Part shown: in pieces, positions 8,628 through 17,534 of the stretch | How the letters are laid out: each line of letters opens with the position of its first letter | Position numbering within the stretch: position 1 is the stretch's first letter | NCBI RefSeq assembly: GCF_000517125.1 | Contig: NZ_KI912155.1 | Span: 1,238,080-1,302,079 of the forward strand | DNA: 64,000 nt | Source of the DNA: Arthrobacter sp. MA-N2 | GTDB lineage: Bacteria; Actinomycetota; Actinomycetes; Actinomycetales; Micrococcaceae | Reading direction: 5' to 3' | The notes under the pieces: generated by a model | Database searches by the model: none | Told to the model about the DNA's origin: nothing | The model's input: the letters and a program-made list of their open reading frames with translations, nothing else | Position numbers and translations under genes: made by a program

Positions 8628-9304
8628 GCCACGCCCAGGCCCCGCACGCACGAAGCAACCACGCGCACGTAAGCGACGGGCACGCAAGCGCCACGCAGAT
8701 GCAGGGGAACACCGACGGCGACGCGCCGATCGATGCCGAACTCCAACGCATCCTCAAGCGCGAGACCAGGTCCTCCCGTGCGGGAATGGCCGGACTAGCC
8801 GCGGCCCTGGTGATCGTGGCCTGCGTTTACGCGCTCCTCGAATCCGCCCTGCGCGCTCTTGGCCAACCACCATGGCTCATTGACCCGCAAGCTGCTGCTG
8901 AACGCCTAACCGTCCTGCCGGAAGGTACCTCGCCGCTGCTGCTCGGCGCCCTTGGTGGCGTGATAGCCATGGTGGGGCTGATCTTCTTCCTGAACGCGGT
9001 CCTCCCCGGGAGGAAGTCCCGGCATTTGCTCCCCGATCCCCGGGCCGGAGTGGTGGTGGACGATGAGGTCATTGCTTCGGCCCTTGCCCGGGCAGCCCGG
9101 ACGGCCGGGAACGTCACCCAGGAGCAAGTCATGGTGGTGGTTTCGCAGCGCCAAGTGGTGGTGAACGTCCGGCCCACCTCGGGCGTGCCCTTGAGCGAGG
9201 GACGGATCCTGGCCGCCGTCGAGAACGAACTTCAGGAGATGCGGCCTTCGCCCATGCCGGCGGTCCGAGTAAACGTGGCCACGTCCGGGGTGATCGGCGC
9301 ATGA
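8624..9304 (+). CDS. DUF6286-like two-helix membrane protein
   Basis: 226 residues. A hydrophilic His/Ala-rich N-terminus (about 1-50) is followed by a membrane segment GMAGLAAALVIVACVYALL, a loop of about 35 residues, a second segment LLGALGGVIAMVGLIFFL, and a C-terminal domain of about 110 residues containing DDEVIASALARAARTAGNV and VVVSQRQVVVNV. This matches the actinobacterial DUF6286 type found in Asp23 clusters. The C-terminal part resembles an alkaline-shock-like fold. The start overlaps the previous gene (ATGA). Function not known; probably a membrane partner of the Asp23 proteins. Confidence 0.7.
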   Translation: MSHAQAPHARSNHAHVSDGHASATQMQGNTDGDAPIDAELQRILKRETRSSRAGMAGLAAALVIVACVYALLESALRALGQPPWLIDPQAAAERLTVLPEGTSPLLLGALGGVIAMVGLIFFLNAVLPGRKSRHLLPDPRAGVVVDDEVIASALARAARTAGNVTQEQVMVVVSQRQVVVNVRPTSGVPLSEGRILAAVENELQEMRPSPMPAVRVNVATSGVIGA

Positions 9305-9912
9305 ACGGGACCCCGCACATCCTTAACCGGATCCTGATCGGAATCCTTGGGCTCAAGTTGCTGGCCATCGGCATTCTCCTGGTGCTGCTGGCAACCGTTC
9401 CCGCGGTGGGAAATTGGTGGCGCAACTGGTCCGCCGGCCTCTGGGAGCACCTCAAGTTCATCGCGGAGCAAACCCGGATTCCCGGCCGTGCGGAAAGCTG
9501 GCTTTGGGTGGCGGCGGCAGCGGCGCTTGTGGTGCTGATTGTGCTGATGGTGGCTTGGGTGTCCCAGCAGGGCAAAGGGCGCGCCAACCTGATTGTGTCC
9601 GAGTATGACGACGCCAGAACCCCAGGCGACGTCCACATCGGCGGGAGCCTTGCTGAGCAGGCGCTCAAGGCGGCTCTCGCGGAACGCCCGGATCTCGCAG
9701 GCGCAACCGTGGCCACCTATGAAGTCAGGGGCCGTCCGGGACTCAGGATCAGGGTCCAACCCCGTCTCGGCGCCTCACCGCATGCATTGGCCGTGGACAT
9801 CTCCCGTTTGGTGGAGGCGCTGGATGTGGTGGTGGGACGCAAGATCCCGGTGTTGATTCATATCGCGGCTGGCGCGCGGGCCCGGTTCAGCAGAGCCGAG
9901 CGTGTCCGTTGA
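9301..9912 (+). CDS. AmaP-like alkaline-shock membrane anchor
   Basis: 203 residues. It has an N-terminal membrane segment (ILGLKLLAIGILLVLLATV), a loop of about 45 residues, a second segment (LWVAAAAALVVLIVLMVAWV), and a soluble domain with HIGGSLAEQALKAAL and RVQPRLGASPHALAVDISRL. That layout matches AmaP, which tethers Asp23 to the membrane in Firmicutes. Start ATG 9301 overlaps the previous stop. It ends the five-gene operon, 26 bases before the convergent glucosidase gene. No clear terminator was seen in that gap. Confidence 0.7.
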   Translation: MNGTPHILNRILIGILGLKLLAIGILLVLLATVPAVGNWWRNWSAGLWEHLKFIAEQTRIPGRAESWLWVAAAAALVVLIVLMVAWVSQQGKGRANLIVSEYDDARTPGDVHIGGSLAEQALKAALAERPDLAGATVATYEVRGRPGLRIRVQPRLGASPHALAVDISRLVEALDVVVGRKIPVLIHIAAGARARFSRAERVR

Positions 9913-9938
9913 ACTGACACGCAACCGAAGGGCGGTCT

Positions 9939-11771
9939 TTACTGCGCGACGAGGTATGCCGCGCCATTCGGGGGAAGCGAAGCCCCGCCTGAGCCGCCGT
10001 CGCTGGAGAGTTCGACGCGAAGACCAGCCGGTATGGCGATAGGCGCCGTACCCATATTGACCAGCACCAATACGTCCCGGTTGTGGAAGGCCAGAACTCC
10101 GTGGGCGGGATCGTGCTCTTCAGCCCATTGAAAGGTGCCTGAGCCCAGCCGGTGGGCCCGGCGAAATGCAAGGACCGAGCGGTAGAGCTCCAGGGTGGAG
10201 CCCTCGACGCCGGTCTGGAGGTCCGCGGCCACCTCGCCGAACGCTTCAGGCTGGGGGAGCCAAGGTGCCGCGGGCGTTTCGGTCCCGGCCGTCTCCGAAA
10301 ACCCGAAGCCAGGCTCAGCGGATTTCCAAGGCAGCGGGACCCTGCATCCATCGCGGCCTCTCTCCACGCCCTTGGTCCGGAAGAACGCGGGGTCTTGGCG
10401 CGCCTCGGCCGGCAAGGATGTGTGCTCCGGCAGTCCAAGTTCCTCACCTTGGTACAAGTAGGCCGAGCCTGGCAGGGCGAAAGACACCATGGAAGCGGCG
10501 CGAGCCCGAGCCAGCCCAAGGGAAGCGTCGGGCTGCTCGTCTTCTGCCGCGATGCCCTTGGGGAAGGTGGTGGGATCGGCCAGCCCGAACCGGCTGGGGT
10601 GCCGGACGGTGTCATGGTTGCTCAGGACCCAGGTGGAGGGCGCCTCGACGGAGCCCGCGGCATCCAGCGAAGACTCGATTGCCTCAGCCATGCGCGTGGC
10701 GTCCCAGCCGGCCAGCAGGAAATCGAAGTTGAAAGCCTGGTGCATTTCGTCCTTGCGGACGTACCGGGCCAACCGCTCAGCGGGCTCAACCCAGGCTTCG
10801 GCAACCAGCATGCGGTCGCCGTCGTACTCGGCGAGGACCCGGTGCCACTCCCGGTAGATCTCGTGGACGCCTTCCTGGTCGAAGAAGGGCGACGGCGGGT
10901 CCAGGGGCGGCTTGACGTGGTGTTCGACGGCGGTGGCGACAGCTCCCGTAGCGGGCTCTGCCCCAGTGGCGAAATGCGGGTGGGCCGTGTGCGGTTCGAC
11001 GGCTTCGCTGTGGGCGCCGGGGGTGGCCACACCACCCTCGACCATGGCGGTAGCGCCCTCCCAGTCGGGCAGGCCGGCTTCTTTAACCAGGCCGTGAGCA
11101 ACATCCACCCGGAAGCCGTCGACGCCGCGGTCGAGCCAGAAGCGGAGTACCGATCGCATCTCTTCGTGAACCTCCGGGTTCTCCCAATTGAGGTCCGGTT
11201 GTTTCGTATCGAACAGGTGCAGGTACCACTGGCCGGGGGTCCCGTCGTCGTTCCTCAGGCGAGTCCAGGCCGGGCCGCCGAAGATCGACTTCCAATTGTT
11301 GGGCGGCAGGGCGCCGTCGCCGGAGCCGGGCGCTGAGTCCTTGCCCGGGTGGAACATATAGCGCTCACGTTCAGGGGAGCCGGGAGCGGCGTCGAGGGCT
11401 TCGCGGAACCAGGCGTGCTCGTCCGAGGTGTGGTTGGGGACGAGGTCGACGATCACCTTGATTCCCAGGCTGTGCGCCTTCTCCAACATGGAGTCAAAGT
11501 CATCCAAAGTGCCGAAGAGGGGATCCACGGCCCGGTAGTCCGCCACGTCGTACCCGGCATCGGCTTGGGGTGACTTGTAGAAAGGAGAAAGCCACACCGC
11601 ATCGATCCCGAGCCCTTGCAAATATGGCAATTTCGCCGTGATTCCAGCAAGATCGCCCATTCCGTCGCCGTTGGCATCGGCGAAAGAACGGGGATAAATC
11701 TGGTAAACGACGGCGCTGGCCCACCATGCTGAGTTGCTGGAACCGGGGGTTGGGACTGGCGAGTGCGGCAC
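9939..11771 (-). CDS. aglA: Alpha-glucosidase, glycoside hydrolase family 13
   Basis: 610 residues, cytosolic (no signal peptide). GH13 regions are all present: VYQIYPRSF near residue 24, DLVPNHTSDEH (109-119), GFRVDVAH with nucleophile D223, VAEAWV with acid/base E325, and SNHDTVRH with D387. It should release glucose from imported maltose, isomaltose-type or other alpha-glucosides. It is divergent from the aglEFG-like importer and shares a LacI-type operator with it (11798-11811). A long Ala/Thr/Pro/His-rich stretch (about residues 243-295) lies between the nucleophile region and YREW, longer than I expect for this family. The exact linkage preference cannot be read. Confidence 0.9.
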   Translation of the reverse strand: MPHSPVPTPGSSNSAWWASAVVYQIYPRSFADANGDGMGDLAGITAKLPYLQGLGIDAVWLSPFYKSPQADAGYDVADYRAVDPLFGTLDDFDSMLEKAHSLGIKVIVDLVPNHTSDEHAWFREALDAAPGSPERERYMFHPGKDSAPGSGDGALPPNNWKSIFGGPAWTRLRNDDGTPGQWYLHLFDTKQPDLNWENPEVHEEMRSVLRFWLDRGVDGFRVDVAHGLVKEAGLPDWEGATAMVEGGVATPGAHSEAVEPHTAHPHFATGAEPATGAVATAVEHHVKPPLDPPSPFFDQEGVHEIYREWHRVLAEYDGDRMLVAEAWVEPAERLARYVRKDEMHQAFNFDFLLAGWDATRMAEAIESSLDAAGSVEAPSTWVLSNHDTVRHPSRFGLADPTTFPKGIAAEDEQPDASLGLARARAASMVSFALPGSAYLYQGEELGLPEHTSLPAEARQDPAFFRTKGVERGRDGCRVPLPWKSAEPGFGFSETAGTETPAAPWLPQPEAFGEVAADLQTGVEGSTLELYRSVLAFRRAHRLGSGTFQWAEEHDPAHGVLAFHNRDVLVLVNMGTAPIAIPAGLRVELSSDGGSGGASLPPNGAAYLVAQ

Positions 11772-11797
11772 TGGATTCCTCTCGGAGACATTTTTTA

Positions 11798-11811
11798 TGT
11801 AAACGCTTGCA
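11798..11811. promoter_or_regulatory. LacI-type operator between glucosidase and importer genes
   Basis: TGTAAACGCTTGCA is an imperfect palindrome centred on CG, the usual form for LacI/CcpA-family sites (matches TGNAANCGNTTNCA). It lies 27 bases upstream of the glucosidase start and 88 bases upstream of the solute-binding protein start, so one site could control both directions. The likely binder is the LacI-family protein encoded at 15546-16637. Confidence 0.7.
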
Positions 11812-11898
11812 TAACTAGCAGGAAGCTTACTAATGTGAGGCTCACCACATCAACCGCACTGCGGAAATACCTGGTCCACTCATTGAGGAGTTCCCAGC

Positions 11899-13179
11899 AT
11901 GAACACACGCAAGTACCTTTTGCCGGCTGCTGTCGCCGGCGTGCTCGCCCTTTCCTTGTCCGCCTGTGGTGGCGGCGGGGGTGGCAGCACAGCCTCAAGC
12001 GGCGGAGATGCCGCAGCAAACCTCGACGGACGGGGTCCCATCACCTACGTCCAAGGCAAGGACAACAGCAACGTCGTCCGCCCGCTCGTCGATAAATGGA
12101 ATGCCGCGCACCCGGACCAGAAGGTCACCTTCAAGGAACAGTCCGACCAGGCTGACCAGCAGCACGACGATTTGGTGCAGAACTTCCAGGCCAAGAACGC
12201 AAATTACGACGTCGTAGATGTGGATGTCATCTGGACCGCCGAGTTTGCAGCGAAGGGCTGGCTGCAGCCGCTCACCGACAAGATGAGCATCGATACGTCC
12301 AAGATGCTGCCCGCCACGGTCAAGACGGCAACCTACAACAACACGCTCTTCGCGGCACCCCAGACCTCGGACGGCGGCATCCTCTATTACCGCAAGGATT
12401 TGGTGCCAACCCCGCCCAAGACCTGGGACGAGATGATGAACATGTGCTCTATCGCCAAGCAGAACAACATCGACTGCTACGCGGGGCAGTTCGCCAAGTA
12501 TGAAGGCCTCACCGTGAATGCGGCTGAAGCCATCAACTCTGCCGGCGGAACGATCGTTGGAGACGACGGCAAATCGACGGTGACCTCTGCTGCAGCCAAG
12601 GCGGGCCTTAACAACCTGGTCACGGCCTACAAGAACGGAAACATCCCCACGCAGGGCGTTACCTACCAGGAAGAACAGGGCCGGCAATCCTTCGAGGACG
12701 GCAAGCTCCTCTTCCTGCGCAACTGGCCTTACGTCTATAACCTCGCCAAGACGGACGGCTCGTCCAAGGTGAAGGACACCTTCGGTATGGCTCCGCTCCC
12801 GGGCAAGGACGGCCCCGGCGCCTCGTCCCTCGGTGGACACAACCTCGCAGTCAGCGTCTACTCGCAGCACAAAGCAACGGCGAAGGACTTCCTGACCTTC
12901 ATGACCAGCGAAGAAACTGAAAAATTCTACGCCACGCAGGGTTCGCTTGCCCCGGTGCTGGGTTCCCTGTACGACGATCCCACCCTGGTCCAGCAGCTGC
13001 CGTACCTTCCGGTGCTGAAGACCTCGATTCAGAATGCCGTGCCCCGTCCGGTCACGCCGTTCTACCCAGCAGTCACCAAGGCTATCCAGGACAATGCCTA
13101 CGCTGCCATCAAGGGTGACAAATCCGTCGATCAGGCAATGACGGATATGGACACGGCCATCAACTCGGCCAGTCAGTAG
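11899..13179 (+). CDS. aglE: Alpha-glucoside ABC importer, solute-binding lipoprotein
   Basis: 426 residues. The signal peptide ends in the lipobox LSAC (Cys near residue 23), followed by a Gly-rich linker, so the protein is a lipid-anchored extracellular receptor. The body is a family-1 carbohydrate-binding fold: an N-terminal lobe starting ITYVQGKDNSNVVRPLVDKW, the hinge-type YYRKDLVPTPPKTWDEMMNM, and a late FMTSEETEKFYATQGSLAPV. With the two permeases downstream and the glucosidase divergent, the ligand is most likely an alpha-glucoside such as maltose or trehalose. The symbol is by analogy with agl loci, not proven. Confidence 0.88.
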   Translation: MNTRKYLLPAAVAGVLALSLSACGGGGGGSTASSGGDAAANLDGRGPITYVQGKDNSNVVRPLVDKWNAAHPDQKVTFKEQSDQADQQHDDLVQNFQAKNANYDVVDVDVIWTAEFAAKGWLQPLTDKMSIDTSKMLPATVKTATYNNTLFAAPQTSDGGILYYRKDLVPTPPKTWDEMMNMCSIAKQNNIDCYAGQFAKYEGLTVNAAEAINSAGGTIVGDDGKSTVTSAAAKAGLNNLVTAYKNGNIPTQGVTYQEEQGRQSFEDGKLLFLRNWPYVYNLAKTDGSSKVKDTFGMAPLPGKDGPGASSLGGHNLAVSVYSQHKATAKDFLTFMTSEETEKFYATQGSLAPVLGSLYDDPTLVQQLPYLPVLKTSIQNAVPRPVTPFYPAVTKAIQDNAYAAIKGDKSVDQAMTDMDTAINSASQ

Positions 13180-13265
13180 CGACACCCCCAGTGCACCCCG
13201 GGCGGCCGGCGCTTTTCGCGACCGGCCGCCCGAGGCACACGCTATTTATTCCGGAAGGAGGGGAA

Positions 13266-14285
13266 ATGTCCACCCTTGCGCAGCCCAAGAAGGCGCCAGA
13301 GACACCAAGCCCCAAAACCAAGAAAGTTCAAAAAGAAGTAGGACAGGACCGGGCGGCCACGTCTCAAGGCCGGTGGGCGTTCTGGTTGATTTCCCCCGCC
13401 TTGGTGTTGCTCGCCGTCGTCATCGTGTACCCCGTGGTCAACGCGATCATCATGGCGTTCCAGAAGGACCAGGGCCTGGACCCGGTGACCAAGGTTTTCG
13501 TCCAGGGCGGGCCCGCCGGTCTTGATAACTTCGTCCACTGGCTGGCCCAGCAATGTGGCTCCGCAGCCTGTGCCCCCGGCACCCTTGGCTCCCAATTCTG
13601 GAGCGCCGTTGGTACAACATTCTTCTTCACTGTTGTCACCGTGGTGCTTGAGACCGTCCTCGGGTTCTGGATGGCCGTCATCATGGCGCGGAGCTTCCGC
13701 GGACGCAGCGCCCTTCGCGCAGCGGTCTTGGTGCCGTGGGCCATTCCTACGGCCGTGACCGCGAAGCTGTGGTTCTTCATCTTCGCTTTCGACGGAATCG
13801 CAAACAAACTGTTCGGAACGGCAATCCTCTGGACGGGCAGCGAATGGCCAGCGCGTTGGGCGATCATCATTTCCGACGTATGGAAGACGACGCCCTTCAT
13901 GGCCCTGCTGATTTTGGCGGGCCTCCAGATCATCCCGGCCGAGGTGTATGAAGCCGCGAAGGTCGATGGAGCCTCGGCATGGCAGCGCTTCACCCAGATC
14001 ACCTTGCCGCTGGTGAAGCCGGCGCTCATGGTGGCCGTGCTGTTCCGGGTTCTTGATGCACTGCGCATGTACGACCTTCCGGCCATCATGACCCAGGGCT
14101 CGAATGGCACAACGACGTTGTCGATTCTGGTGGTTGATCAGATCCGTCAGGGATTCAACTCGGCGGCGGCCTTGTCCACCATCACCTTCTTGATCATCTT
14201 CCTTGTGGCGTTCATCTTCGTTCGTTTCCTGGGAGCTAACGCAGTCGCCTCAGCAACACCCAAGACCAAGGGGCAAGACAAATGA
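13266..14285 (+). CDS. aglF: Alpha-glucoside ABC importer, permease 1 (CUT1, MalF-like)
   Basis: 339 residues. After a Lys/Pro-rich N-terminus come about six membrane segments. The EAA loop that docks the ATPase reads EVYEAAKVDGASAWQRFTQI. I start at ATG 13266, which has GGAGGGG six bases before it; the frame open from 13191 has no site and reads through Arg-rich non-coding sequence. It overlaps the next permease by four bases (ATGA). No ATPase gene follows, so an ATPase encoded elsewhere must power it. Confidence 0.88.
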   Translation: MSTLAQPKKAPETPSPKTKKVQKEVGQDRAATSQGRWAFWLISPALVLLAVVIVYPVVNAIIMAFQKDQGLDPVTKVFVQGGPAGLDNFVHWLAQQCGSAACAPGTLGSQFWSAVGTTFFFTVVTVVLETVLGFWMAVIMARSFRGRSALRAAVLVPWAIPTAVTAKLWFFIFAFDGIANKLFGTAILWTGSEWPARWAIIISDVWKTTPFMALLILAGLQIIPAEVYEAAKVDGASAWQRFTQITLPLVKPALMVAVLFRVLDALRMYDLPAIMTQGSNGTTTLSILVVDQIRQGFNSAAALSTITFLIIFLVAFIFVRFLGANAVASATPKTKGQDK

Positions 14286-15157
14286 CCGCCGTGAGCTTTG
14301 ACACCGCGCCCAAGACAGCTGCCCGACGGCGGGAACGCTGGGCGAACGGACGCACCTACATCAGCGCCATCTTGATCTTCATCTGGTGCTTGATTCCGTT
14401 CTACTGGATGATCGTGACCGCGTTCCGAGACGTGGGATACACCTTCGATTCGACGCCTTTCTTCACCCATGTCACGTGGGACAACTTCACCACGGTCTTT
14501 TCCGAGAACCTGGGGAACCACTTCGGCCGGAACCTCCTTAACTCGCTCTTCGTGGCCGGGGTGACCACCGTCATTGCCCTGCTCTTCGGGGTGTTCGCGG
14601 CATATGCGCTGTCCAGGCTCGAATTCCGCTTCAAGTTCCTCGTCCTCGGTTTCGTCCTCGGGGCTTCGATGTTTCCGGGTGTGGCCTTGGTGACGCCGTT
14701 GTTCCAGCTGTTCACCAACATCGGCTGGTACGGCACGTACCAGGCACTGATCATTCCCAACATCTCCTTTGTGCTGCCGTTGACTGTCTACACCCTGACG
14801 TCCTTCTTCCGGGAAATGCCGTGGGAACTGGAGGAATCAGCCCGAATTGATGGTTGCACCCAGGGGCAAGCATTCCGCAAGGTCATCATGCCGCTTGCCG
14901 CACCGGCCGTGTTCACCACAGCAATCCTGGCGTTTATCGCTTCCTGGAACGAGTTCCTTATTGCGAGCCAGCTGTCCAATGACCAAACCAAGACCGTCAC
15001 GGTGGCCATCGCCTATTTCGCCGGCGCCCAGGCCCACCAAGAGCCGTACACCGCCGTCATGGCAGCTGGAACCGTCGTGACAATTCCACTCGTGATCCTC
15101 GTGCTGATCTTCCAGCGCAAGATCGTGGCAGGCCTGACAGCGGGCGCGGTCAAATGA
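14282..15157 (+). CDS. aglG: Alpha-glucoside ABC importer, permease 2 (CUT1, MalG-like)
   Basis: 291 residues with six membrane segments. The N-terminal segment ILIFIWCLIPFYWMIVTAFR is typical of MalG-type subunits, and the EAA loop reads ELEESARIDGCTQGQAFRKV. It ends GGLTAGAVK-like (VAGLTAGAVK), the usual C-terminus of this subunit. It overlaps both neighbours by four bases, so translation is coupled. With permease 1 it forms the transmembrane channel. Confidence 0.88.
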   Translation: MTAVSFDTAPKTAARRRERWANGRTYISAILIFIWCLIPFYWMIVTAFRDVGYTFDSTPFFTHVTWDNFTTVFSENLGNHFGRNLLNSLFVAGVTTVIALLFGVFAAYALSRLEFRFKFLVLGFVLGASMFPGVALVTPLFQLFTNIGWYGTYQALIIPNISFVLPLTVYTLTSFFREMPWELEESARIDGCTQGQAFRKVIMPLAAPAVFTTAILAFIASWNEFLIASQLSNDQTKTVTVAIAYFAGAQAHQEPYTAVMAAGTVVTIPLVILVLIFQRKIVAGLTAGAVK

Positions 15158-15426
15158 CGCAGACTCCGGACTCGGCCGGGCCGTCCCTCCACGGCCCGGC
15201 CAAGGAGCAGCAGACCCGAGTGAAATCTGCGGAGGATTTCGACCTCGTGATCGGTTTCCTCGGCTTTTGGGCCTTGGTCCTCCTGGTCATCACCGTGGCC
15301 GCCGAACTCACGGCCCAGCCCGCACTGGGATGGGCCCTGGGCCTGCTGGCAATATTGCTTGCGCTGTGGGGGATGCTTCGGCTCCGCCGGCGGCTCCCCG
15401 CGAGGACCACAAGACGCATCGACTGA
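15154..15426 (+). CDS. Small membrane protein of unknown function
   Basis: 90 residues. A polar N-terminus of about 27 residues is followed by two hydrophobic segments, VIGFLGFWALVLLVITVAA and LGWALGLLAILLALWGML, and a basic tail RLRRRLPARTTRRID. It overlaps the end of permease 2 (ATGA) and is therefore part of the importer operon. I recognise no family. It might help assemble the importer, but position is the only evidence. Confidence 0.6.
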   Translation: MTQTPDSAGPSLHGPAKEQQTRVKSAEDFDLVIGFLGFWALVLLVITVAAELTAQPALGWALGLLAILLALWGMLRLRRRLPARTTRRID

Positions 15427-15545
15427 GCTGCGATCCGAAATAAATAGTGCGGAATCGGCGGGGGACCCCTCAGCGGAATACGCTGGCTATCTGCCGTCTG
15501 GGAAGCAATCCCCGGCTTCCGCACGGATTCTTTGAGGGGGCTCGA

Positions 15546-16637
15546 GTGGCAAAAACGAGTGAGCGGTCCCAGCGTGGCGGCCACACAGGAGTCAGCATTG
15601 AGGACGTCGCGCAGGCCGCGGGCGTTTCCACGGCGACGGTTTCGCGGGCAGTGCGGGGCCTTCCCCGCGTATCACCTGCTACGCGGGAAAAGATCCTGCG
15701 GGTCGCCGAGGAACTTGGGTATGTGGCGTCGCTGTCCGCTTCGGGATTGGCCACCGGCCGCACCAAGACCATCGGCGTCTTGGCCCCTTACGTGGACCGT
15801 TGGTTCTTCTTCAAGGCCATCGAGGGAGTAGACCGCGAGCTTCACGCCCGCGGCTACAACCTCTCCCTTTTCAACTTGGGTGGGCAGCGGGGAGCACGGG
15901 AACGGCTCTTCAGCAAGACGATGGTCTACAAGCAGATCGATGCGCTCCTGGTCCTCTGCATGTCGCTGACACCCGAGGAAATCGCCGATCTTCAAAGGAT
16001 CGACATCCCTTTGGTGATCGTCGGTGGCCCGGTGGAGGACTGCCCAAGCATCGGCATCGACGACTACGCCGCCTCCGTAGAGGCCACGATGCATCTGCTG
16101 AACCTCGGTCACCGGGAGATCGCGTTGCTCCACGGCCAAGACGACTCGGACTTGAACTTCACCGTGCCGCGGTTGCGCATTGACGGCTTCACCGACGCGA
16201 TGACGAGCGCAGGCTGCTCCATGCCGCCCGAATGGGACATTTTCGGAAACTTCACGGTGGGTAGCGGCCAGGAAGCCTTCGAGGAGCTCTGGGCCAAACC
16301 CGGACGCAAGCCGACGGCAATCTTCTGCGCTTCTGATGAAATGGCCATGGGGGCCATGTTGCAGGCCCGGCGCCGCGGTGTCCGCGTACCGGAGGAGTTG
16401 TCCATCATCGGCATCGACAACCATGAATTCTCCGAAGCCATGGGCCTCACCACAGTGGCCCAGGACCCTGTGGAACAAGCCCAGCTGGGCACCCGTATGT
16501 TGCTTGACGAATTGGCCGGCGCCACAGGCTCCGTACGGTCCATGAAAGCCCCCCACCGGCTGATCATCCGCGAATCCACGGCGCCGCCCCGCGCTCCGTG
16601 CGAGGAGTGCGGAGCGGCGGCCGAGGCCAAAAGCTAG
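15546..16637 (+). CDS. LacI-family transcriptional regulator of the alpha-glucoside locus
   Basis: 363 residues. The N-terminal helix-turn-helix reads SIEDVAQAAGVSTATVSRAV with hinge helix near RGLPRVSPATREKI. A periplasmic-binding-like effector domain follows, with TIGVLAPYVDRWFFFKAIEG at its start and SIIGIDNHEFSEAMGLTTV near the end. Start GTG 15546 has GAGGGGG upstream; a longer frame from 15447 runs through spacer sequence. It lies 120 bases after the importer operon. It probably binds the palindrome at 11798 and responds to an imported sugar. Its stop shares the four bases CTAG with the convergent gene. Confidence 0.87.
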   Translation: MAKTSERSQRGGHTGVSIEDVAQAAGVSTATVSRAVRGLPRVSPATREKILRVAEELGYVASLSASGLATGRTKTIGVLAPYVDRWFFFKAIEGVDRELHARGYNLSLFNLGGQRGARERLFSKTMVYKQIDALLVLCMSLTPEEIADLQRIDIPLVIVGGPVEDCPSIGIDDYAASVEATMHLLNLGHREIALLHGQDDSDLNFTVPRLRIDGFTDAMTSAGCSMPPEWDIFGNFTVGSGQEAFEELWAKPGRKPTAIFCASDEMAMGAMLQARRRGVRVPEELSIIGIDNHEFSEAMGLTTVAQDPVEQAQLGTRMLLDELAGATGSVRSMKAPHRLIIRESTAPPRAPCEECGAAAEAKS

Positions 16638-17503
16638 GATGCCCTGGCCAGCTGCCTGATGGGGATCCAACGGGAAGCCAGCCTGCGGTAAGCCGCGGCC
16701 GCTCCCGTCATGTCCCCCTCGGCCAAGCATTCGATGCCGAGCCGGACATCCATGGGCGACTCATCCGGGTAAACCTTGTCCGCCACGGCGCCGTAATCCA
16801 GCTCGACCATTGACTGGACATGGAACGATTCGAGCCATTCAGTGAGCTGGGTGAGGTCGTCCAACATGTCCAGGTCCGGGGCGGCGAGGGCGAGGTTGGC
16901 TACTGCGAAGCGTGCCCGGTCCAAGGCATCCGTGAGTGAGGCCCAGACCCTGACCGTGAGGATACGGCCACCGGATTCCACGACGTCCTTGCGGTCTGAC
17001 TCCTGGAAGAGCGAGAACCAGCTGAAGGGAATGCCCCACGTGGAGGCCCTTGTGTGCACGCGTTTCGCGTCGTGACTGGCGTTGATGCGGTCGATTCGAG
17101 CCTGATGTCGGTCGCGCTGGTCCACGGGGATGAGCAGGTTCGCGAGCGGTCCGTGGATACCCTCCATGAGGGCGTTGGCCGCTAAGCCCGCCCGGATGAC
17201 CAGTTGGCTGGGGCAGTAAAGCAGCCGCCCGGCGTCGGGATCGTTCGGGTCTCCGGAAGGAACCCGCGTGATGCGGACCAGATCGGTGCTGCCGGTAGGG
17301 AAGGGATCCCCGCCCTTGCGGGTGACACGTCCAAGCGATGCGAGCAGCTCGGCGTTTTCGACGGCGGCACGCGAACCGCTGCGGGTACCGCTCGCCACGA
17401 GTTGCTTCCGTTGGTCCTCCGGGAAGGCTTCGAGCGGTTCGTAGACGCGCAGGGCTGAAGAGAAGGGCAGCCCAGCCTGACTCCCATACAGCTTTCCACT
17501 CAT
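16634..17503 (-). CDS. Conserved hypothetical protein, 289 residues
   Basis: No family is recognised. It is soluble, of average composition, with an Arg/Asp-rich central part (DQRDRHQARIDRINASHDAK) and a helical C-terminal half (ARFAVANLALAAPDLDMLDD and onward to YRRLASRWIPIRQLARAS). No signal peptide or membrane segment. ATG 17503 is chosen because GGAGGAGG lies about eight bases upstream; ATG 17521 has no site. Its stop codon overlaps that of the LacI gene on the other strand. It sits 31 bases downstream of the exonuclease III gene on the same strand and may be co-transcribed with it. Confidence 0.65.
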   Translation of the reverse strand: MSGKLYGSQAGLPFSSALRVYEPLEAFPEDQRKQLVASGTRSGSRAAVENAELLASLGRVTRKGGDPFPTGSTDLVRITRVPSGDPNDPDAGRLLYCPSQLVIRAGLAANALMEGIHGPLANLLIPVDQRDRHQARIDRINASHDAKRVHTRASTWGIPFSWFSLFQESDRKDVVESGGRILTVRVWASLTDALDRARFAVANLALAAPDLDMLDDLTQLTEWLESFHVQSMVELDYGAVADKVYPDESPMDVRLGIECLAEGDMTGAAAAYRRLASRWIPIRQLARAS

Positions 17504-17534
17504 TGCGGCCGCCTCCTCCATTGATTGCTATTGC

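Noticed and set aside
10152..11336. Long open frame antisense to the GH13 glucosidase
   Set aside because: A shadow of high-GC coding sequence on the other strand; no family motif, and the glucosidase is certain.
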